A DNA stretch of 64,000 nucleotides from an uncultured Verrucomicrobia subdivision 3 bacterium (GTDB lineage Bacteria > Verrucomicrobiota > Verrucomicrobiia > Limisphaerales > UBA11358): positions 1 through 64,000 of the forward strand of contig CAIOIC010000132.1 in NCBI GenBank assembly GCA_903858275.1, written 5' to 3'. A model generated the notes under the pieces. That model did not search any database. It saw only the letters and a program-made list of their open reading frames with translations, and was not told where the DNA came from. This document shows positions 42,935 to 52,918 of the stretch, one piece after another. Position 1 is the first letter of the stretch; every line of letters begins with the position of its first letter. The translations under genes were made by a program, and so were the position numbers.

Positions 42935-43633
42935 TCATTTCTGCCCGTAAGTTGCCTTCGGCCCGTGTTTGCGAAGAAAATGTTTATCCAACAACACGCC
43001 CTGCATCGGCTTGAGCTTGGGATTGATGCGCAGCGTCTCGCTGTTCAGCTTCGCGATGAATTCCAGCACGCCCGCGTTGTGAACCGCAGCATGCACGTCC
43101 GCGCCCCACGTGAACGGCCCGTGGCTCGCCACCAGCACGGCGGGATGCTGCAACGGATCGAACTTAAATTTCTTGAAGGTCTCCACGATCACGTCGCCCG
43201 TGTTCGCCTCATAATCGGTTTTGATTTCCGCCGCCGTCAGCTTGCGCGTGCAGGGCACTTCGCCATACCAGTAATCCGCCTGCGTCGTGCCGTAGGCCGG
43301 CAACGGCTGGCACGCCTGCGCCCACGCCGTCGCAAACAGGCTGTGCGTGTGCACCACGCCGCCGATTTTGGGGAAGGCGCGATACAGCACCAGATGCGTG
43401 GCCGTGTCCGAACTGGGCTTGAGCTGGCCCTCAACGACCTCGCCGGCCTTCAATGACACGCAAACCATGTGCTGCGGTTTCAGCTCCGCATACGGCACGC
43501 CGCTCGGCTTGATGACCATCACGCCACTCGCGCGATCCACCGCGCTGGCGTTGCCCCACGTCTGGATGACCAGACCTTCGGCGACCAGATCCAGGTTCGC
43601 CCGGCACACTTCAGCTTTTAATTTTTCGAGCAT
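42935..43633 (-). CDS. araD: L-ribulose-5-phosphate 4-epimerase
   Basis: The start at 43633 (MLEKLKAEVCRANLDLVAEGL) is preferred over the track's GTG at 43654, which comes from the 'CTCTGTGGC' repeat. The 232-residue class II aldolase-fold enzyme shows the metal-binding residues in WGNASAVDRASGVMVIKPSGV, HTHSLFATAWAQACQPLPAYGTTQADYWYGEVPCTR and the C-terminal substrate loop. It converts L-ribulose 5-phosphate to D-xylulose 5-phosphate, the last step of arabinose catabolism. It is separated from araB by an inverted repeat and followed 18 bases later by galM. Confidence 0.94.
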   Translation of the reverse strand: MLEKLKAEVCRANLDLVAEGLVIQTWGNASAVDRASGVMVIKPSGVPYAELKPQHMVCVSLKAGEVVEGQLKPSSDTATHLVLYRAFPKIGGVVHTHSLFATAWAQACQPLPAYGTTQADYWYGEVPCTRKLTAAEIKTDYEANTGDVIVETFKKFKFDPLQHPAVLVASHGPFTWGADVHAAVHNAGVLEFIAKLNSETLRINPKLKPMQGVLLDKHFLRKHGPKATYGQK

Positions 43634-43650
43634 AACAAATTTTCTTTTTG

Positions 43651-43716
43651 CCACAGAGCCACCGAAAGCACGGAGAAAAACTCAAAACGGACTCTGTGTT
43701 CTCTGTGCCTCTGTGG
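43651..43716. repeat. 66-bp inverted repeat between araB and araD
   Basis: CCACAGAG at the left end and CTCTGTGG at the right end form the termini of a larger symmetrical element (interior GCACGGAG against CTCTGTGTTCTCTGTGC). It lies in the middle of the pentose operon, in the 95 bases between araB and the araD start. It resembles the 'CACAGAGGCACAGAG' type of intergenic repeat I have seen in genomes of this group, but no copies can be searched here. Confidence 0.7.
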
Positions 43717-43728
43717 CTAATTAAATTT

Positions 43729-45417
43729 TTACTTCCGCACCCGACTACGAATCTCAATCAACTTTTTCATCACGCCATACAGATTACCGTTCCACTGCAT
43801 CGTGCCGAAAGCATCGTGAAGCTGTTTGTAAATGGCGTAAAGTTCTTTGTAAACCGCGTGCGCCTTTGGATTCGGCTTATAGACGGCCGGCTTGAGGCCG
43901 GTCATCTTCTTCTGCGCGGTGGCGAAGTCCTTGTGCGCACCCGCAACGACCGCCGCCGCGATGGCCGAGCCAAGCGCGCAGGTCTGCGCCGAGCGGCTGA
44001 TTTTCATCGGCCGGCCGGTGATGTCCGCGTAGGTCTGCATGACGAGCGCGCTCTTGTCCGCAATGCCGCCGCAGTTCACCACTTCGGAAATCTTTACGCC
44101 GTATTCCTCGTAGCGATTGATGATGGTCAACGCGCCGTAAGCCGTCGCCTCGATGAGCGCGCGATACACTTCCGCCGGCGTCGTGTAAAGCGTCTGGCCG
44201 AGGAGCAGGCCGGTGAGCTGCTGATCTACCAGCACGGTGCGATTGCCGTTGTTCCAGTCGAGCGCAAGCAGTCCGCTTTCGCCGGGCTGTAGTTTCAAGG
44301 CGCCCTTCGTGAGTTCTTCGTGCGAAGCAACTGCGTTGCGACTACCACTTGCCGCCGGGCGGATATAGTTTACCCACCAATTAAAAATGTCGCCCACGGC
44401 GGACTGTCCGGCCTCAATGCCGAAGTAGCCGGGAACAACGCTGCCATCCACGATGCCGCAGACGCCCGGGATGTCGGCGAGCTTGGCGGTGTTCACGCGC
44501 ACGCTGATGTCGCACGTGCTCGTGCCGATGATCTTCACCAGCGTGCCGGGCTTCACGCCCGCGCCAATCGCGCCGGTGTGCGCATCAAACGCGCCGACCG
44601 TCACGGGAATGCCCGCCGAGAGGCCGGTGCGCTTGGCCCAATCCGCCGTGAGCGTGCCGACGGCGGAGTCCACCGCGAGCACGCGCTTGGGCAGACGATC
44701 GCGCAACGCACTAAGTTTAGGGTCAAGTTTAGACAAAAACGCCTTGTCCGGATAGCCGCCCCAAGTCGCGCTATACATCGCCTTGTGACCAGCGGCGCAG
44801 ATGCCGGCGACAAACTTGTCGGGAGGCAACGTGTCCGTCAGCGCGGCGGGAACAAGGTCGGACAGCTCAATCCATGAATGCGCGGCGTTGAAAACCTCCG
44901 GCGCGGCGCGGAGGCATTTCAGAATTTTGCTGAAGAACCATTCACTGGAATAGGTGCCGCCGCATTTAGCGAGATATTGCGGACGCATCTTTTTCGCGAG
45001 TGCGGTGATCTCGGCGGCTTCGGCGATGCCGGTGTGGTCCTTCCACAGCCACGCCATCGCGGCGGGATTGTTGGCGAACTTTTTCTGGAACACAAGCGGT
45101 TGGCCGTTCGCATCCACGGGCAATGGCGTGCTGCCGGTCGTATCCACGCCAATGCCGATCACCTGACCGGCGTTAAAACCTTTGATGGTTTTCTTCGCGG
45201 TGGCGAGCGCCTGCCGGATGGTGATTTCCGCGCCCTTGAGATAATCGGCGGGATGCTGCCGGGCGAGATTCGGGTCGCGACTCAGGATGACGCCGGCGGT
45301 GCCGTGTGAATATCCCCAGACGGCAGCGGCGACTTCCGCCCCGTTGGCGACATTGACGATGAGGGCGCGAACCGAGTTCGTGCCGTAGTCCAGACCGATG
45401 GTGTATAGTTGGCTCAT
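43729..45417 (-). CDS. araB: ribulokinase
   Basis: The 562-residue FGGY-family kinase opens with LYTIGLDYGTNSVRALIVNVANGAEVAAAVWGYSHG. It has the ribulokinase-specific IGIGVDTTGSTPLPVD, the catalytic-Asp block VTVGAFDAHTGAIGAGVKPG and an ATP-binding loop CGGIADKSALVMQTYADITGRPM. It phosphorylates L-ribulose to L-ribulose 5-phosphate. Its start overlaps the stop of the GH127 gene by four bases, so the two are translationally coupled. No xylulokinase is present in the operon although xylA is, so AraB may also act on D-xylulose. Confidence 0.95.
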   Translation of the reverse strand: MSQLYTIGLDYGTNSVRALIVNVANGAEVAAAVWGYSHGTAGVILSRDPNLARQHPADYLKGAEITIRQALATAKKTIKGFNAGQVIGIGVDTTGSTPLPVDANGQPLVFQKKFANNPAAMAWLWKDHTGIAEAAEITALAKKMRPQYLAKCGGTYSSEWFFSKILKCLRAAPEVFNAAHSWIELSDLVPAALTDTLPPDKFVAGICAAGHKAMYSATWGGYPDKAFLSKLDPKLSALRDRLPKRVLAVDSAVGTLTADWAKRTGLSAGIPVTVGAFDAHTGAIGAGVKPGTLVKIIGTSTCDISVRVNTAKLADIPGVCGIVDGSVVPGYFGIEAGQSAVGDIFNWWVNYIRPAASGSRNAVASHEELTKGALKLQPGESGLLALDWNNGNRTVLVDQQLTGLLLGQTLYTTPAEVYRALIEATAYGALTIINRYEEYGVKISEVVNCGGIADKSALVMQTYADITGRPMKISRSAQTCALGSAIAAAVVAGAHKDFATAQKKMTGLKPAVYKPNPKAHAVYKELYAIYKQLHDAFGTMQWNGNLYGVMKKLIEIRSRVRK

Positions 45418-47774
45418 TTTTTTGAATTGGTTGGGGCTTTCAAAATCCGGACACCAAAAACTCCGCCGGCCTTATTACCGGAGGGCGCAGCGAACTTCAC
45501 TACAACGGTGTTTTTGCCATGAGTCAGTTCGATCGGAATCGGATAAGTCGCTTCAAAGAACTCCCCCGGCCGGTCATTGTTTAATTTTTGCGTGACAATA
45601 ATTTTTTCATCCACCAGCACATCAAACTCGCGCCGGCCGCCATCGCCGCCCCAGAATGTGCAGGCCAGTTGCAGCGGCTGGTCGGGCAGAATTTTTACTT
45701 CGTAGCTGAACCAGTCGGATGCATCGCGCCATTTGCGGCTCTTGAAGTCGCCGCTGTGGGTGACGCCGCCCTGGAAATTATGATCCGTCTCCGATTGTGA
45801 TTCGCCGGGATTGACGGAATCCACCACGCGAGTTTCCTCCGCGATCCGCTGCGCTTCCGCCGCCGCCAGTCCCGCCTGATGCGCCTGCCAGCCGGTTTCA
45901 GACATCTGTTTCCAATAGACCGAGTAGCGCTCGCGGTGCAGCCGGTAAAACGGAATCAAGGTCACGTCGTCCGGACGGCCGATGCCATGCGTGCGAAATG
46001 TCAACGCCTTGCCGGACACCGGCTGAACATGTTCGAGAAGTTTTCCGGCTTCGCAAACCAACACCGGTGCCGCCGGCGCGGGAAGCCTGCTCAAATCGGT
46101 CTGCCGCTTCACAAATGGACTTGGCATCGCGTTCGTGCCCAGCTTGCCAGCCAGCACAATCGGACCGTAAAGCAAGGCGACCTGATTGCTTACGCCGGGC
46201 AGCGGCTCGGTGTGCAGCCGCATCGGCATACGGATTTCAATTTTATCGCCGTCATGCCACTCACGCGACACGGCAATGTAACTTCCCGGCGCGGATTTCA
46301 CCGGTTGTTTTTTACCGTTGATGGAAAGGAACAGGCCGTCGGTCGCCCAGGCCGGCTGCCGGATTTTTAACGCGAAGCTCACAGGCTTCTTGGCTTTGAT
46401 TTTTAGAATCGTCGTATCGCTTACGGGAAACCCGGTTTCCTGTCGGACCACCAGTCCTTTTTCCTTCCACGACAATTCCGAGGCAACGAACAAGTTCACG
46501 AACAGCGAATTGGCATCATGAAAATAAATCGTTTCGCCATATTTGGAATGGTTTTCCATGCCGGTGCCGACACAGCACCAGAAGGAATCTTCCGGCGTGG
46601 AATACACCTTAAAGTGTCCCGGCTTCAGCGACGGGAAATAGACAAACATGCCGGTCTCCGGATCCTGTGACGCGAGGATGTGGTTGAAAAGCGCGCGCTC
46701 ATAAAAATCCATCTTCGCCGCATCCGGCTTCAGGGCGAACAGCTCGCGCGTGAGCTTGAGCATGTTGTAGGTATTGCACGTCTCGCAGGTGTCGGGGCTC
46801 AAATGGCTGGCAAAATCATTTGTGGAAAAGAAATGCTCGCGGTCGCTATGCCCGCCAATGACGTAAGAGCGGCGCAGGACAACGGAGTCCCAAAACGTGT
46901 TTGCCACCGCGAGATATTTTGGGTCGCCGGTAAGTTCATATTCACGTGCCGCGCCGATGATTTTTGGAATCTGCGTATTGGCATGAATGCCGTCCAGCCG
47001 GTCTTCGCCGTGCGCCAGCGGTTCCAAAACCTTCGCATGATTGAAGGCGGCGGAAAGCGCGAGATAATTGGTGTTGCCGGTCACGGCATACAGATTGGCC
47101 AGCACTTCATTCATGCCGCCGTGTTCACAGTTGAGCGACGTCTGCATCTGCCCGGATGAAAGTTTTCCCACGCGAGATTTCACCCAATCGGCATTTTTCC
47201 GCAACACCTCGAGAGCTTGGGCATTGCCGCAGAGCTGGCTGGCATCCAACAGCCCGGCCATGATTTTATGCAGCGTATACCACGGGGCCCAGACTTTCTT
47301 GGCTTGCTCCACTCGATCGATAAACGATTCGGGAAATGCGGACAAATAACCCTCATGATAACCAGCGCCGACAGAATGGTCCTGGCAAATTGCCAGTTCG
47401 GCAACAATGTGATCCACGCGCCGCTTGAATCGCGCGTCACCCGTACTGGCATACATCAGCGACAGCGCGGAGAGATAATGGCCGAGGCTGTGTCCGCGCA
47501 GCTCGCATTTCGGCTCCTCCCAGCCACCGAGCGGCTGGGCGCTGGATGGCAGGCCGACATTCAAGCGAAACGTATGGAGCAGCCGGTCGGGTTCGAGCGC
47601 GAGCAAATATTTTTGATCGCGCAACATTGCATCACGAAACGGCCCGTCCAGCAGCCGCACATCCGTCAGTGAAAACGGCTCGATAACGGGCGGAACCTTG
47701 AGCGCAGGCGCATCCGACCATGCCGAAAAGGCCGACAAGGCAATGGCGACAACAATAAGTTTTTCAAGCTTCAT
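45414..47774 (-). CDS. GH127 beta-L-arabinofuranosidase (DUF1680)
   Basis: The 786-residue secreted protein has a signal peptide (KLIVVAIALSAFSAWSDAP) and the (alpha/alpha)6-barrel GH127 pattern beginning EPFSLTDVRLLDGPFRDAMLRDQ. The zinc and nucleophile set of this family is visible: ETC in SPDTCETCNTYNMLKL and the CC pair in SFWCCVGTGMENHSKYGE, corresponding to Glu338, Cys340, Cys417 and Cys418 of the characterised HypBA1. C-terminal beta-sandwich domains extend it to residue 786. It releases beta-L-arabinofuranose from arabinosides. It overlaps araB by four bases and starts 35 bases after araA stops. Confidence 0.92.
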   Translation of the reverse strand: MKLEKLIVVAIALSAFSAWSDAPALKVPPVIEPFSLTDVRLLDGPFRDAMLRDQKYLLALEPDRLLHTFRLNVGLPSSAQPLGGWEEPKCELRGHSLGHYLSALSLMYASTGDARFKRRVDHIVAELAICQDHSVGAGYHEGYLSAFPESFIDRVEQAKKVWAPWYTLHKIMAGLLDASQLCGNAQALEVLRKNADWVKSRVGKLSSGQMQTSLNCEHGGMNEVLANLYAVTGNTNYLALSAAFNHAKVLEPLAHGEDRLDGIHANTQIPKIIGAAREYELTGDPKYLAVANTFWDSVVLRRSYVIGGHSDREHFFSTNDFASHLSPDTCETCNTYNMLKLTRELFALKPDAAKMDFYERALFNHILASQDPETGMFVYFPSLKPGHFKVYSTPEDSFWCCVGTGMENHSKYGETIYFHDANSLFVNLFVASELSWKEKGLVVRQETGFPVSDTTILKIKAKKPVSFALKIRQPAWATDGLFLSINGKKQPVKSAPGSYIAVSREWHDGDKIEIRMPMRLHTEPLPGVSNQVALLYGPIVLAGKLGTNAMPSPFVKRQTDLSRLPAPAAPVLVCEAGKLLEHVQPVSGKALTFRTHGIGRPDDVTLIPFYRLHRERYSVYWKQMSETGWQAHQAGLAAAEAQRIAEETRVVDSVNPGESQSETDHNFQGGVTHSGDFKSRKWRDASDWFSYEVKILPDQPLQLACTFWGGDGGRREFDVLVDEKIIVTQKLNNDRPGEFFEATYPIPIELTHGKNTVVVKFAAPSGNKAGGVFGVRILKAPTNSKK

Positions 47775-47809
47775 TGTGGGGGATGCATGGTTAGATCAAT
47801 TGATTTGGT

Positions 47810-49324
47810 CTAGGAAACCCAGCCGCTTTTCAGAGCGTAGGCGCAGTCGTTCCAAACGAGTTCCTGCTTAAATTGACGCAGCTTCGTGTCTTCATCAATC
47901 ACGACCGTTTCGAGACCGGCGATGGCGGCGAAGTCTTCGAGCATTTCGGTGGTGACGGCCTGGCTGAAGCCGGTGTGGTGCGCGCCGCCCGCGTAAATCC
48001 ATGCGGCGCACGCATCCTCGAAATTCGGACGGCACTTCCAAACCGCCTGCGCGACCGGCAACTTCGGCATCGGCTGTTCGGGTTTCACGACCTCCACCTC
48101 GTTGATGAGCAGGCGGAAGCGGTTGCCGAAATCCATCAATGCCGCATTCACCGCCGGACCGGCGGGCGTGTTGAAAACCAGCCGCGCCGGATCAGCCTTG
48201 CCGCCGATGCCGAGCGGATGCACCTGCAACGACGGTTTGCCGTCGGCGATGCTCGGACATATCTCCAGCATGTGCGCGCCGAGGACGACCTGATTGCCGG
48301 GCTGCAAATGATAGGTGTAATCTTCCATGAACGACGTGCCGCCTTTGAGGCCGCTCGCCATGACCTTCATCGCTCTCACCAGCGCGGCGGTTTTCCAGTC
48401 GCCCTCGCCAGCGAATCCGTAGTTGTCCGCCATCAACCGCTGCGGCGCGAGGCCGGGCAATTGCACAAGGCCGTGCAAATCCTCGAACGTCGTGGTGAAG
48501 CCCTTGAAATTGCCGTCGGCCAAAAATATACGCAGACCAAGTTCGATGCGTGCAGCTTCGCGGATGGATTTGTGGCGCTTGCCGCTCTTTTTCAAATCGC
48601 CGGCCACTTCATAAACGGCTTCGTAAGTTTTGCAAAGCGCTTCCACTTCCTTTTCGGAAATTCCGCCGATGACTTTCACGAGATCGCCGACGCCGTGCGT
48701 GTTGACGGAATAGCCGAACTTGATTTGCGCGGAGACCTTGTCGCCTTCGGTCACAGCGACTTCGCGCATGTTGTCCCCAAAGCGGACAAACCGCGCATCC
48801 TGCCAATCGGCCCAGGCGGCGGCGGCGCGCGCCCACGCGCCGAGTTTGGCTTGAACAGCTTTCTCCTGCCAGAAGCCGACGATGACTTTGCGATTGATGC
48901 GCAGGCGGCTCATAATGAAGCCGTGCTCGCGATCACCATGCGCGGCCTGATTCATGTTCATGAAATCCATGTCAATCGTGGCCCAAGGAATGTCGCGATT
49001 GTATTGCGTGTGCAAGTGGCAGATGGGTTTGCGGAGCTGCTTGAGGCCATTGATCCACATCTTCGACGGTGAAAACGTGTGGCACCAGGTGATGAGGCCA
49101 ATGCAGTTCCTCGCGTTGTTCGCGGCCTGGCACAGTTCCGTCACCGCCTCCGGTGAAACGAGCACGGGCTTGAAAATGACTCTCACCGGAATCGCCGGCG
49201 ACAGATTGAGTGCCTTGGCGATTGCCTGCGAATGGAGCGCGACTTGCTTCAGTGTTTCCGGGCCGTAAAGATGCTGGCTGCCGGTGACGAACCAGACTTC
49301 CGATTGCTTGAGGTTAATTTTCAT
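47810..49324 (-). CDS. araA: L-arabinose isomerase
   Basis: The 504-residue enzyme has [29 protein letters not shown] at the N-terminus. It also has the conserved blocks [50 protein letters not shown] and the C-terminal HHTGFSQAV. It converts L-arabinose to L-ribulose using Mn2+. The gene follows xylA across an 81-base gap holding a hairpin, and precedes GH127 by 35 bases. Confidence 0.96.
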   Translation of the reverse strand: MKINLKQSEVWFVTGSQHLYGPETLKQVALHSQAIAKALNLSPAIPVRVIFKPVLVSPEAVTELCQAANNARNCIGLITWCHTFSPSKMWINGLKQLRKPICHLHTQYNRDIPWATIDMDFMNMNQAAHGDREHGFIMSRLRINRKVIVGFWQEKAVQAKLGAWARAAAAWADWQDARFVRFGDNMREVAVTEGDKVSAQIKFGYSVNTHGVGDLVKVIGGISEKEVEALCKTYEAVYEVAGDLKKSGKRHKSIREAARIELGLRIFLADGNFKGFTTTFEDLHGLVQLPGLAPQRLMADNYGFAGEGDWKTAALVRAMKVMASGLKGGTSFMEDYTYHLQPGNQVVLGAHMLEICPSIADGKPSLQVHPLGIGGKADPARLVFNTPAGPAVNAALMDFGNRFRLLINEVEVVKPEQPMPKLPVAQAVWKCRPNFEDACAAWIYAGGAHHTGFSQAVTTEMLEDFAAIAGLETVVIDEDTKLRQFKQELVWNDCAYALKSGWVS

Positions 49325-49354
49325 AAAAGTTTTTTACGTAGTCGCGCCGTGGAA

Positions 49355-49388
49355 AAGAGGGAGCGGATGAATTCACCCGCTCCCTCTT
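49355..49388 (-). terminator. perfect 12-bp hairpin between xylA and araA
   Basis: AAGAGGGAGCGG pairs perfectly with CCGCTCCCTCTT around a 10-base loop, followed on the minus strand by TTTTCC. The T-tract is short, so it may be a partial terminator or a processing hairpin that sets xylA expression apart from the ara genes. Confidence 0.6.
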
Positions 49389-49405
49389 CCCAGCCATGAA
49401 GGTTA

Positions 49406-50719
49406 TCAAATGAATTCGTTGATCAGGTTTTCGAGGTATTCCTGGCGGCCGCTCGTGTTCGGAGAAACTTCACCTTTCTTAAGAATGTAGGCTTCAATTT
49501 CTTTCAACGAGGCTTTGCCCGCTTCAATCTTGGCACCGATGCCGGAATCCCACGAAGCATAGCGGTTCTTCACAAATTCGCACAGGCGCCCGTCTTTGCG
49601 GATCGCTGCCGCGATTTTCAGACCGCGCGCAAACGCGTCCATGCCGCCGATGTGCGCGTAGAACAGATCCATCGGCTCGAAGCTCTCGCGACGAACTTTC
49701 GCGTCGAAGTTCACGCCGCCTGTGGTCAGGCCGCCGTATTTCAAGATGGCCAGCATCGAGTAGGTCGTGAGATAAATATTGGTCGGAAATTGATCTGTGT
49801 CCCAGCCGAGCAACTCGTCACCCGTGTTCGCGTCAATGGAGCCAAGCGCATTCGCCGCACCCGCAACTTCCAGTTCGTGCTGCATGGTGTGACCCGCAAG
49901 CGTAGCGTGGTTGGTTTCGATGTTCAGCTTGAAGTGCGGCAACAAATCAAACTCACGCAGGAAGTTCAGGCACGCCGCCGCATCGGAATCGTATTGGTGC
50001 TTGGTCGGTTCTTTCGGTTTCGGCTCGATGTAAAACTGGCCCTTGAAACCGATCTGCTTTTTGTAGGCAACGGCAAGGTGCAGCAGCTTGGCCAGATGTT
50101 CCTGCTCACGCTTCATGTCCGTGTTGAGCAGCGTCATATAGCCTTCGCGGCCGCCCCAGAAAGTGTAGCCTTCGCCGCCAAGTTCGTGCGTCACTTCCAT
50201 CGCCTTCTTGACCTGCGCGGCGGCGTAAGCAAAGACGTCGGCGTTGCAACTCGTGCTGGCACCGTGGACGAAGCGCGGATTGGAGAACAAGTTCGCCGTG
50301 CCCCACAGCAGCTTGACGCCGGTGCGCTTTTGCTCTTCCTTCAAAACTTTCGCCACGGCGTCAAAATTCTGGTTGGATTCAGCCAGCGTCCGGCCTTCCG
50401 GCGCGACGTCGCGGTCATGCCAGCAATAATACGGCGCGCCGAGCTTGGCAATGAACTCGAAAGCCACCCGCGCACGCTTCTGGGCGTTCCTGACGCTGGC
50501 GCTGCCGTCGTCCCACGGCCGCTGCATCGTGCCGGCGCCGAAGGGATCGCTGCCGGTTCCGCGAAAAGTGTGCCAATACACGACCGCGAAGCGCAGATGG
50601 TCGCGCAGGGATTTGCCTTCGACGATTTCGGCGGCGTTATAGTGTTTGAACGCGAGCGGATTTTTGGACTTCGGGCCTTCGTAAGCGATGGTTTCTATGT
50701 TCGGGAATGCAGCTTTCAT
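49406..50719 (-). CDS. xylA: xylose isomerase
   Basis: The 437-residue enzyme carries the metal and sugar ligands of Xyl[44 protein letters not shown] and [21 protein letters not shown], with [20 protein letters not shown] near the end. It converts D-xylose to D-xylulose. It starts 27 bases after the ROK regulator and is the first enzyme gene of the operon. A xylulokinase would normally follow; here the next genes are araA and GH127. The N-terminal lead of about 40 residues is typical of the class II isomerases. Confidence 0.96.
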   Translation of the reverse strand: MKAAFPNIETIAYEGPKSKNPLAFKHYNAAEIVEGKSLRDHLRFAVVYWHTFRGTGSDPFGAGTMQRPWDDGSASVRNAQKRARVAFEFIAKLGAPYYCWHDRDVAPEGRTLAESNQNFDAVAKVLKEEQKRTGVKLLWGTANLFSNPRFVHGASTSCNADVFAYAAAQVKKAMEVTHELGGEGYTFWGGREGYMTLLNTDMKREQEHLAKLLHLAVAYKKQIGFKGQFYIEPKPKEPTKHQYDSDAAACLNFLREFDLLPHFKLNIETNHATLAGHTMQHELEVAGAANALGSIDANTGDELLGWDTDQFPTNIYLTTYSMLAILKYGGLTTGGVNFDAKVRRESFEPMDLFYAHIGGMDAFARGLKIAAAIRKDGRLCEFVKNRYASWDSGIGAKIEAGKASLKEIEAYILKKGEVSPNTSGRQEYLENLINEFI

Positions 50720-50746
50720 TTTTGTGGTTTGTTATTTTGTTGATGT

Positions 50747-51964
50747 CTAACTCTTCGGTTTCAACGCCACCTGCTGGCGTCGGGAGATTTTGGGTGAAAA
50801 TTCATTTTCTTTGGCATCCGGCACCACCAGCCGGTCAATGCCGATCGCGACCAAGCCGGCGGTGCGGCGGCGCGGGGCGGGAACACATTCCACGGTGCCA
50901 AACTTGGCCCACATCGAACCGTTCTGAACCGCCTGGGCGAGGTGGGCCATCACCACCGGTGGAAGCTCCGTGAGCGTGCCGGTGATGACGACGCGGCGCA
51001 GGCCGATGACATTCAATGCGCCCGCAATAGCCACTGCCGCGGCTTCCAGCGATTTCGCCAGCCACAACGGCAGCCCGTGTTTGAAAATATATTCCTGCAA
51101 TTCGGTCCAGGAAGTTTTTTGCCCGCGCTGATCTTGGGAGAAACTTTCCAGCAAGCCGCGCAGGGAGACGAGCGTTTCCATGCAGCCGGTCGCGCCGCAG
51201 CCGCAACGCCGCTGGTTGCCGAGGACGGGCGTATGACCGATTTCCCCGCTGATGGGCAGCGAATTTGCCAGCGGCTTGCCGTCCAAAATGACCGCCCCGC
51301 CCACGCCTTCGCCAAAATCCACGAGCAAAAAATTATCGCAATCCGGATTCGCAGCATGATGACCGAGCGCGAGCGCCCGCTCCTCCTGCACCAGCAGCAC
51401 CGGCACTTCCCACACGCTCCGGACAATGGCGGCAAGATCGGCTTTTTCCGTCCAGTGGATATTGGGCGAGAATAAAATCCGGTTCTGAGCATCATCCACC
51501 AGACCGGGAACGCTCAACAGCACGCCCAGCAAATTGGAGCCGCCGATTTTGGCCGCCGCCCGCCGCAATTGTTTTTCCCAGGCCTTGGCGGGATTGGGTT
51601 CATTCCGGCCCAGTAAAAAAGAAACCTGCCAGACATCCGCATCCGCCGCCCCCAGCGATAATCCGGCCACGGTGGTTTCCAGCAAGCCAAGCTGGACCGC
51701 GAGCAGACGGGATTGCGATTGGTTCAGCCGCAACTGCCGGCCGGGTCGTCCGCGCGCCACCGATTCCGCACCGGCGGTTTCCAGCGGTTCGATTTCTTCC
51801 AGCACCCGAATCGCCAGCAGTTCGTCCACAATTTTCCCGGCGGTGGGCTGGCTCATGCCCAGCGACTTGGCGAGTTCCGCGCGCGACGCGACGCCAAGCC
51901 GCTGCAGTCGCCGGAGCAAGGCGCGCCGGTTGAACTGGCCCATGCGGGAGGGAACGTAGATCAT
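50747..51964 (-). CDS. ROK-family transcriptional regulator (XylR-like)
   Basis: The 405-residue protein has an N-terminal winged helix (FNRRALLRRLQRLGVASRAELAKSLGMSQPTAGKIVDELL) and a ROK sugar-kinase-like domain. That domain carries VDFGEGVGGAVILDGKPL, GEIGHTPV and the zinc signature CGCGATGCMETLVSL. It probably senses xylose or arabinose and represses the downstream operon. Candidate start codons are 51964 and 51943; the promoter at 51975-52002 would place the transcription start almost at the first ATG. It is the first gene of the minus-strand pentose operon and divergent from the TlpA gene. Confidence 0.9.
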   Translation of the reverse strand: MIYVPSRMGQFNRRALLRRLQRLGVASRAELAKSLGMSQPTAGKIVDELLAIRVLEEIEPLETAGAESVARGRPGRQLRLNQSQSRLLAVQLGLLETTVAGLSLGAADADVWQVSFLLGRNEPNPAKAWEKQLRRAAAKIGGSNLLGVLLSVPGLVDDAQNRILFSPNIHWTEKADLAAIVRSVWEVPVLLVQEERALALGHHAANPDCDNFLLVDFGEGVGGAVILDGKPLANSLPISGEIGHTPVLGNQRRCGCGATGCMETLVSLRGLLESFSQDQRGQKTSWTELQEYIFKHGLPLWLAKSLEAAAVAIAGALNVIGLRRVVITGTLTELPPVVMAHLAQAVQNGSMWAKFGTVECVPAPRRRTAGLVAIGIDRLVVPDAKENEFSPKISRRQQVALKPKS

Positions 51965-51974
51965 TAAATTAAGA

Positions 51975-52002
51975 AAGTTACGGAAATGATTCCGACTGTC
52001 AA
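51975..52002 (-). promoter_or_regulatory. candidate promoter of the ROK-xylA-ara operon
   Basis: On the minus strand TTGACA is followed after 16 bases by TAACTT. The predicted start is near 51968, so the first ATG of the ROK gene (51964) would be nearly leaderless and the second (51943) would have about 24 bases of leader. No clear ROK operator palindrome was seen. Confidence 0.5.
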
Positions 52003-52067
52003 GCTGCTGATGAAATAAATTTGCGCTGCCGATAAAAAAGTGAAATTGTCAGTCGAATCCAATTACA

Positions 52068-52916
52068 ATGAAAAACAAATCTTTTCTCGCCTTGCTGGCG
52101 GCCGCAGCGATATTCGTCCCGGCAGGCCTATCCGCTCAAACCACAAACCACGCCACCGGAGGCATGGATCCGGAATTGCAAACCCTGGTCCAAAACATCC
52201 AAACCAAGTTGAAGGCCGGCAAGAATACCGAAGCCGCACTGGCCATCGATCTGGCTGGATTTGACAAATTGCTGGCCAAACACACGGGTGAAAAAACCGA
52301 GGCCGTGGCGCAAATCGTTTACATGAAAGCCATGCTCTATTTGCAGGTGCTCGACAACGCAGACAAGGGCAAGGCTTTGATCAAGAAACTCAAGACCGAT
52401 TATTCTGAAACCAAGCTGGGCAAGAACGCCGACCGCATGTTGCAAATGATGGAAAAACAGGACGAGGCAAAAAAAATCCAGTCCACCCTCGCGCCCGGCA
52501 CGACATTCCCCGATTTCAGCGAAAAGGACTTGAACGGGAAGCCCCTGTCCGCTTCCGCCTTGAAGGGCAAAGTGGTGCTGGTGGATTTCTGGGCAACCTG
52601 GTGCGGGCCGTGCGTGCATGAACTCCCCAACGTCATCGCCACCCACAAAAAATTTCATGCGCAGGGCTTTGAAATTATTGGCGTGAGCCTGGATTCCGAC
52701 CGCGAAAAGCTTGACGCCTTCCTCAAGAAGCAGGACGGCATGGCTTGGCCGCAATACTTCGACGGCCAAGGCTGGCAAAACAAACTGGCGGGCAAATACG
52801 GCGTGGAATCCATCCCCTTCACCGTGCTCATCGGGCGCGACGGCAAAATCATCGGCACCGACTTGCGAGCTGAAAAACTGGAAGCGGCCGTGGCCGCCGC
52901 CATCGCGAAAAAATAA
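52068..52916 (+). CDS. TlpA/ResA-like thioredoxin-fold protein
   Basis: The 282-residue product has a signal peptide (LALLAAAAIFVPAGLSA) and an alpha-helical N-terminal part of about 110 residues (QNIQTKLKAGKNTEAALAIDLAGF...). A TlpA-type thioredoxin fold follows, with the redox motif VLVDFWATWCGPCVHELPNV (CGPC, near residue 185) and the FTVLIGRDGKIIGTD block. It would reduce or isomerise disulphides in periplasmic or cytochrome c proteins. It is divergent from the ROK regulator and convergent with the ABC-2 permease that follows. Confidence 0.9.
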   Translation: MKNKSFLALLAAAAIFVPAGLSAQTTNHATGGMDPELQTLVQNIQTKLKAGKNTEAALAIDLAGFDKLLAKHTGEKTEAVAQIVYMKAMLYLQVLDNADKGKALIKKLKTDYSETKLGKNADRMLQMMEKQDEAKKIQSTLAPGTTFPDFSEKDLNGKPLSASALKGKVVLVDFWATWCGPCVHELPNVIATHKKFHAQGFEIIGVSLDSDREKLDAFLKKQDGMAWPQYFDGQGWQNKLAGKYGVESIPFTVLIGRDGKIIGTDLRAEKLEAAVAAAIAKK

Positions 52917-52918
52917 AA

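Noticed and set aside
47873-49072. 399-residue plus-strand ORF
   Set aside because: It overlaps araA in the opposite direction; araA has all of its family blocks.
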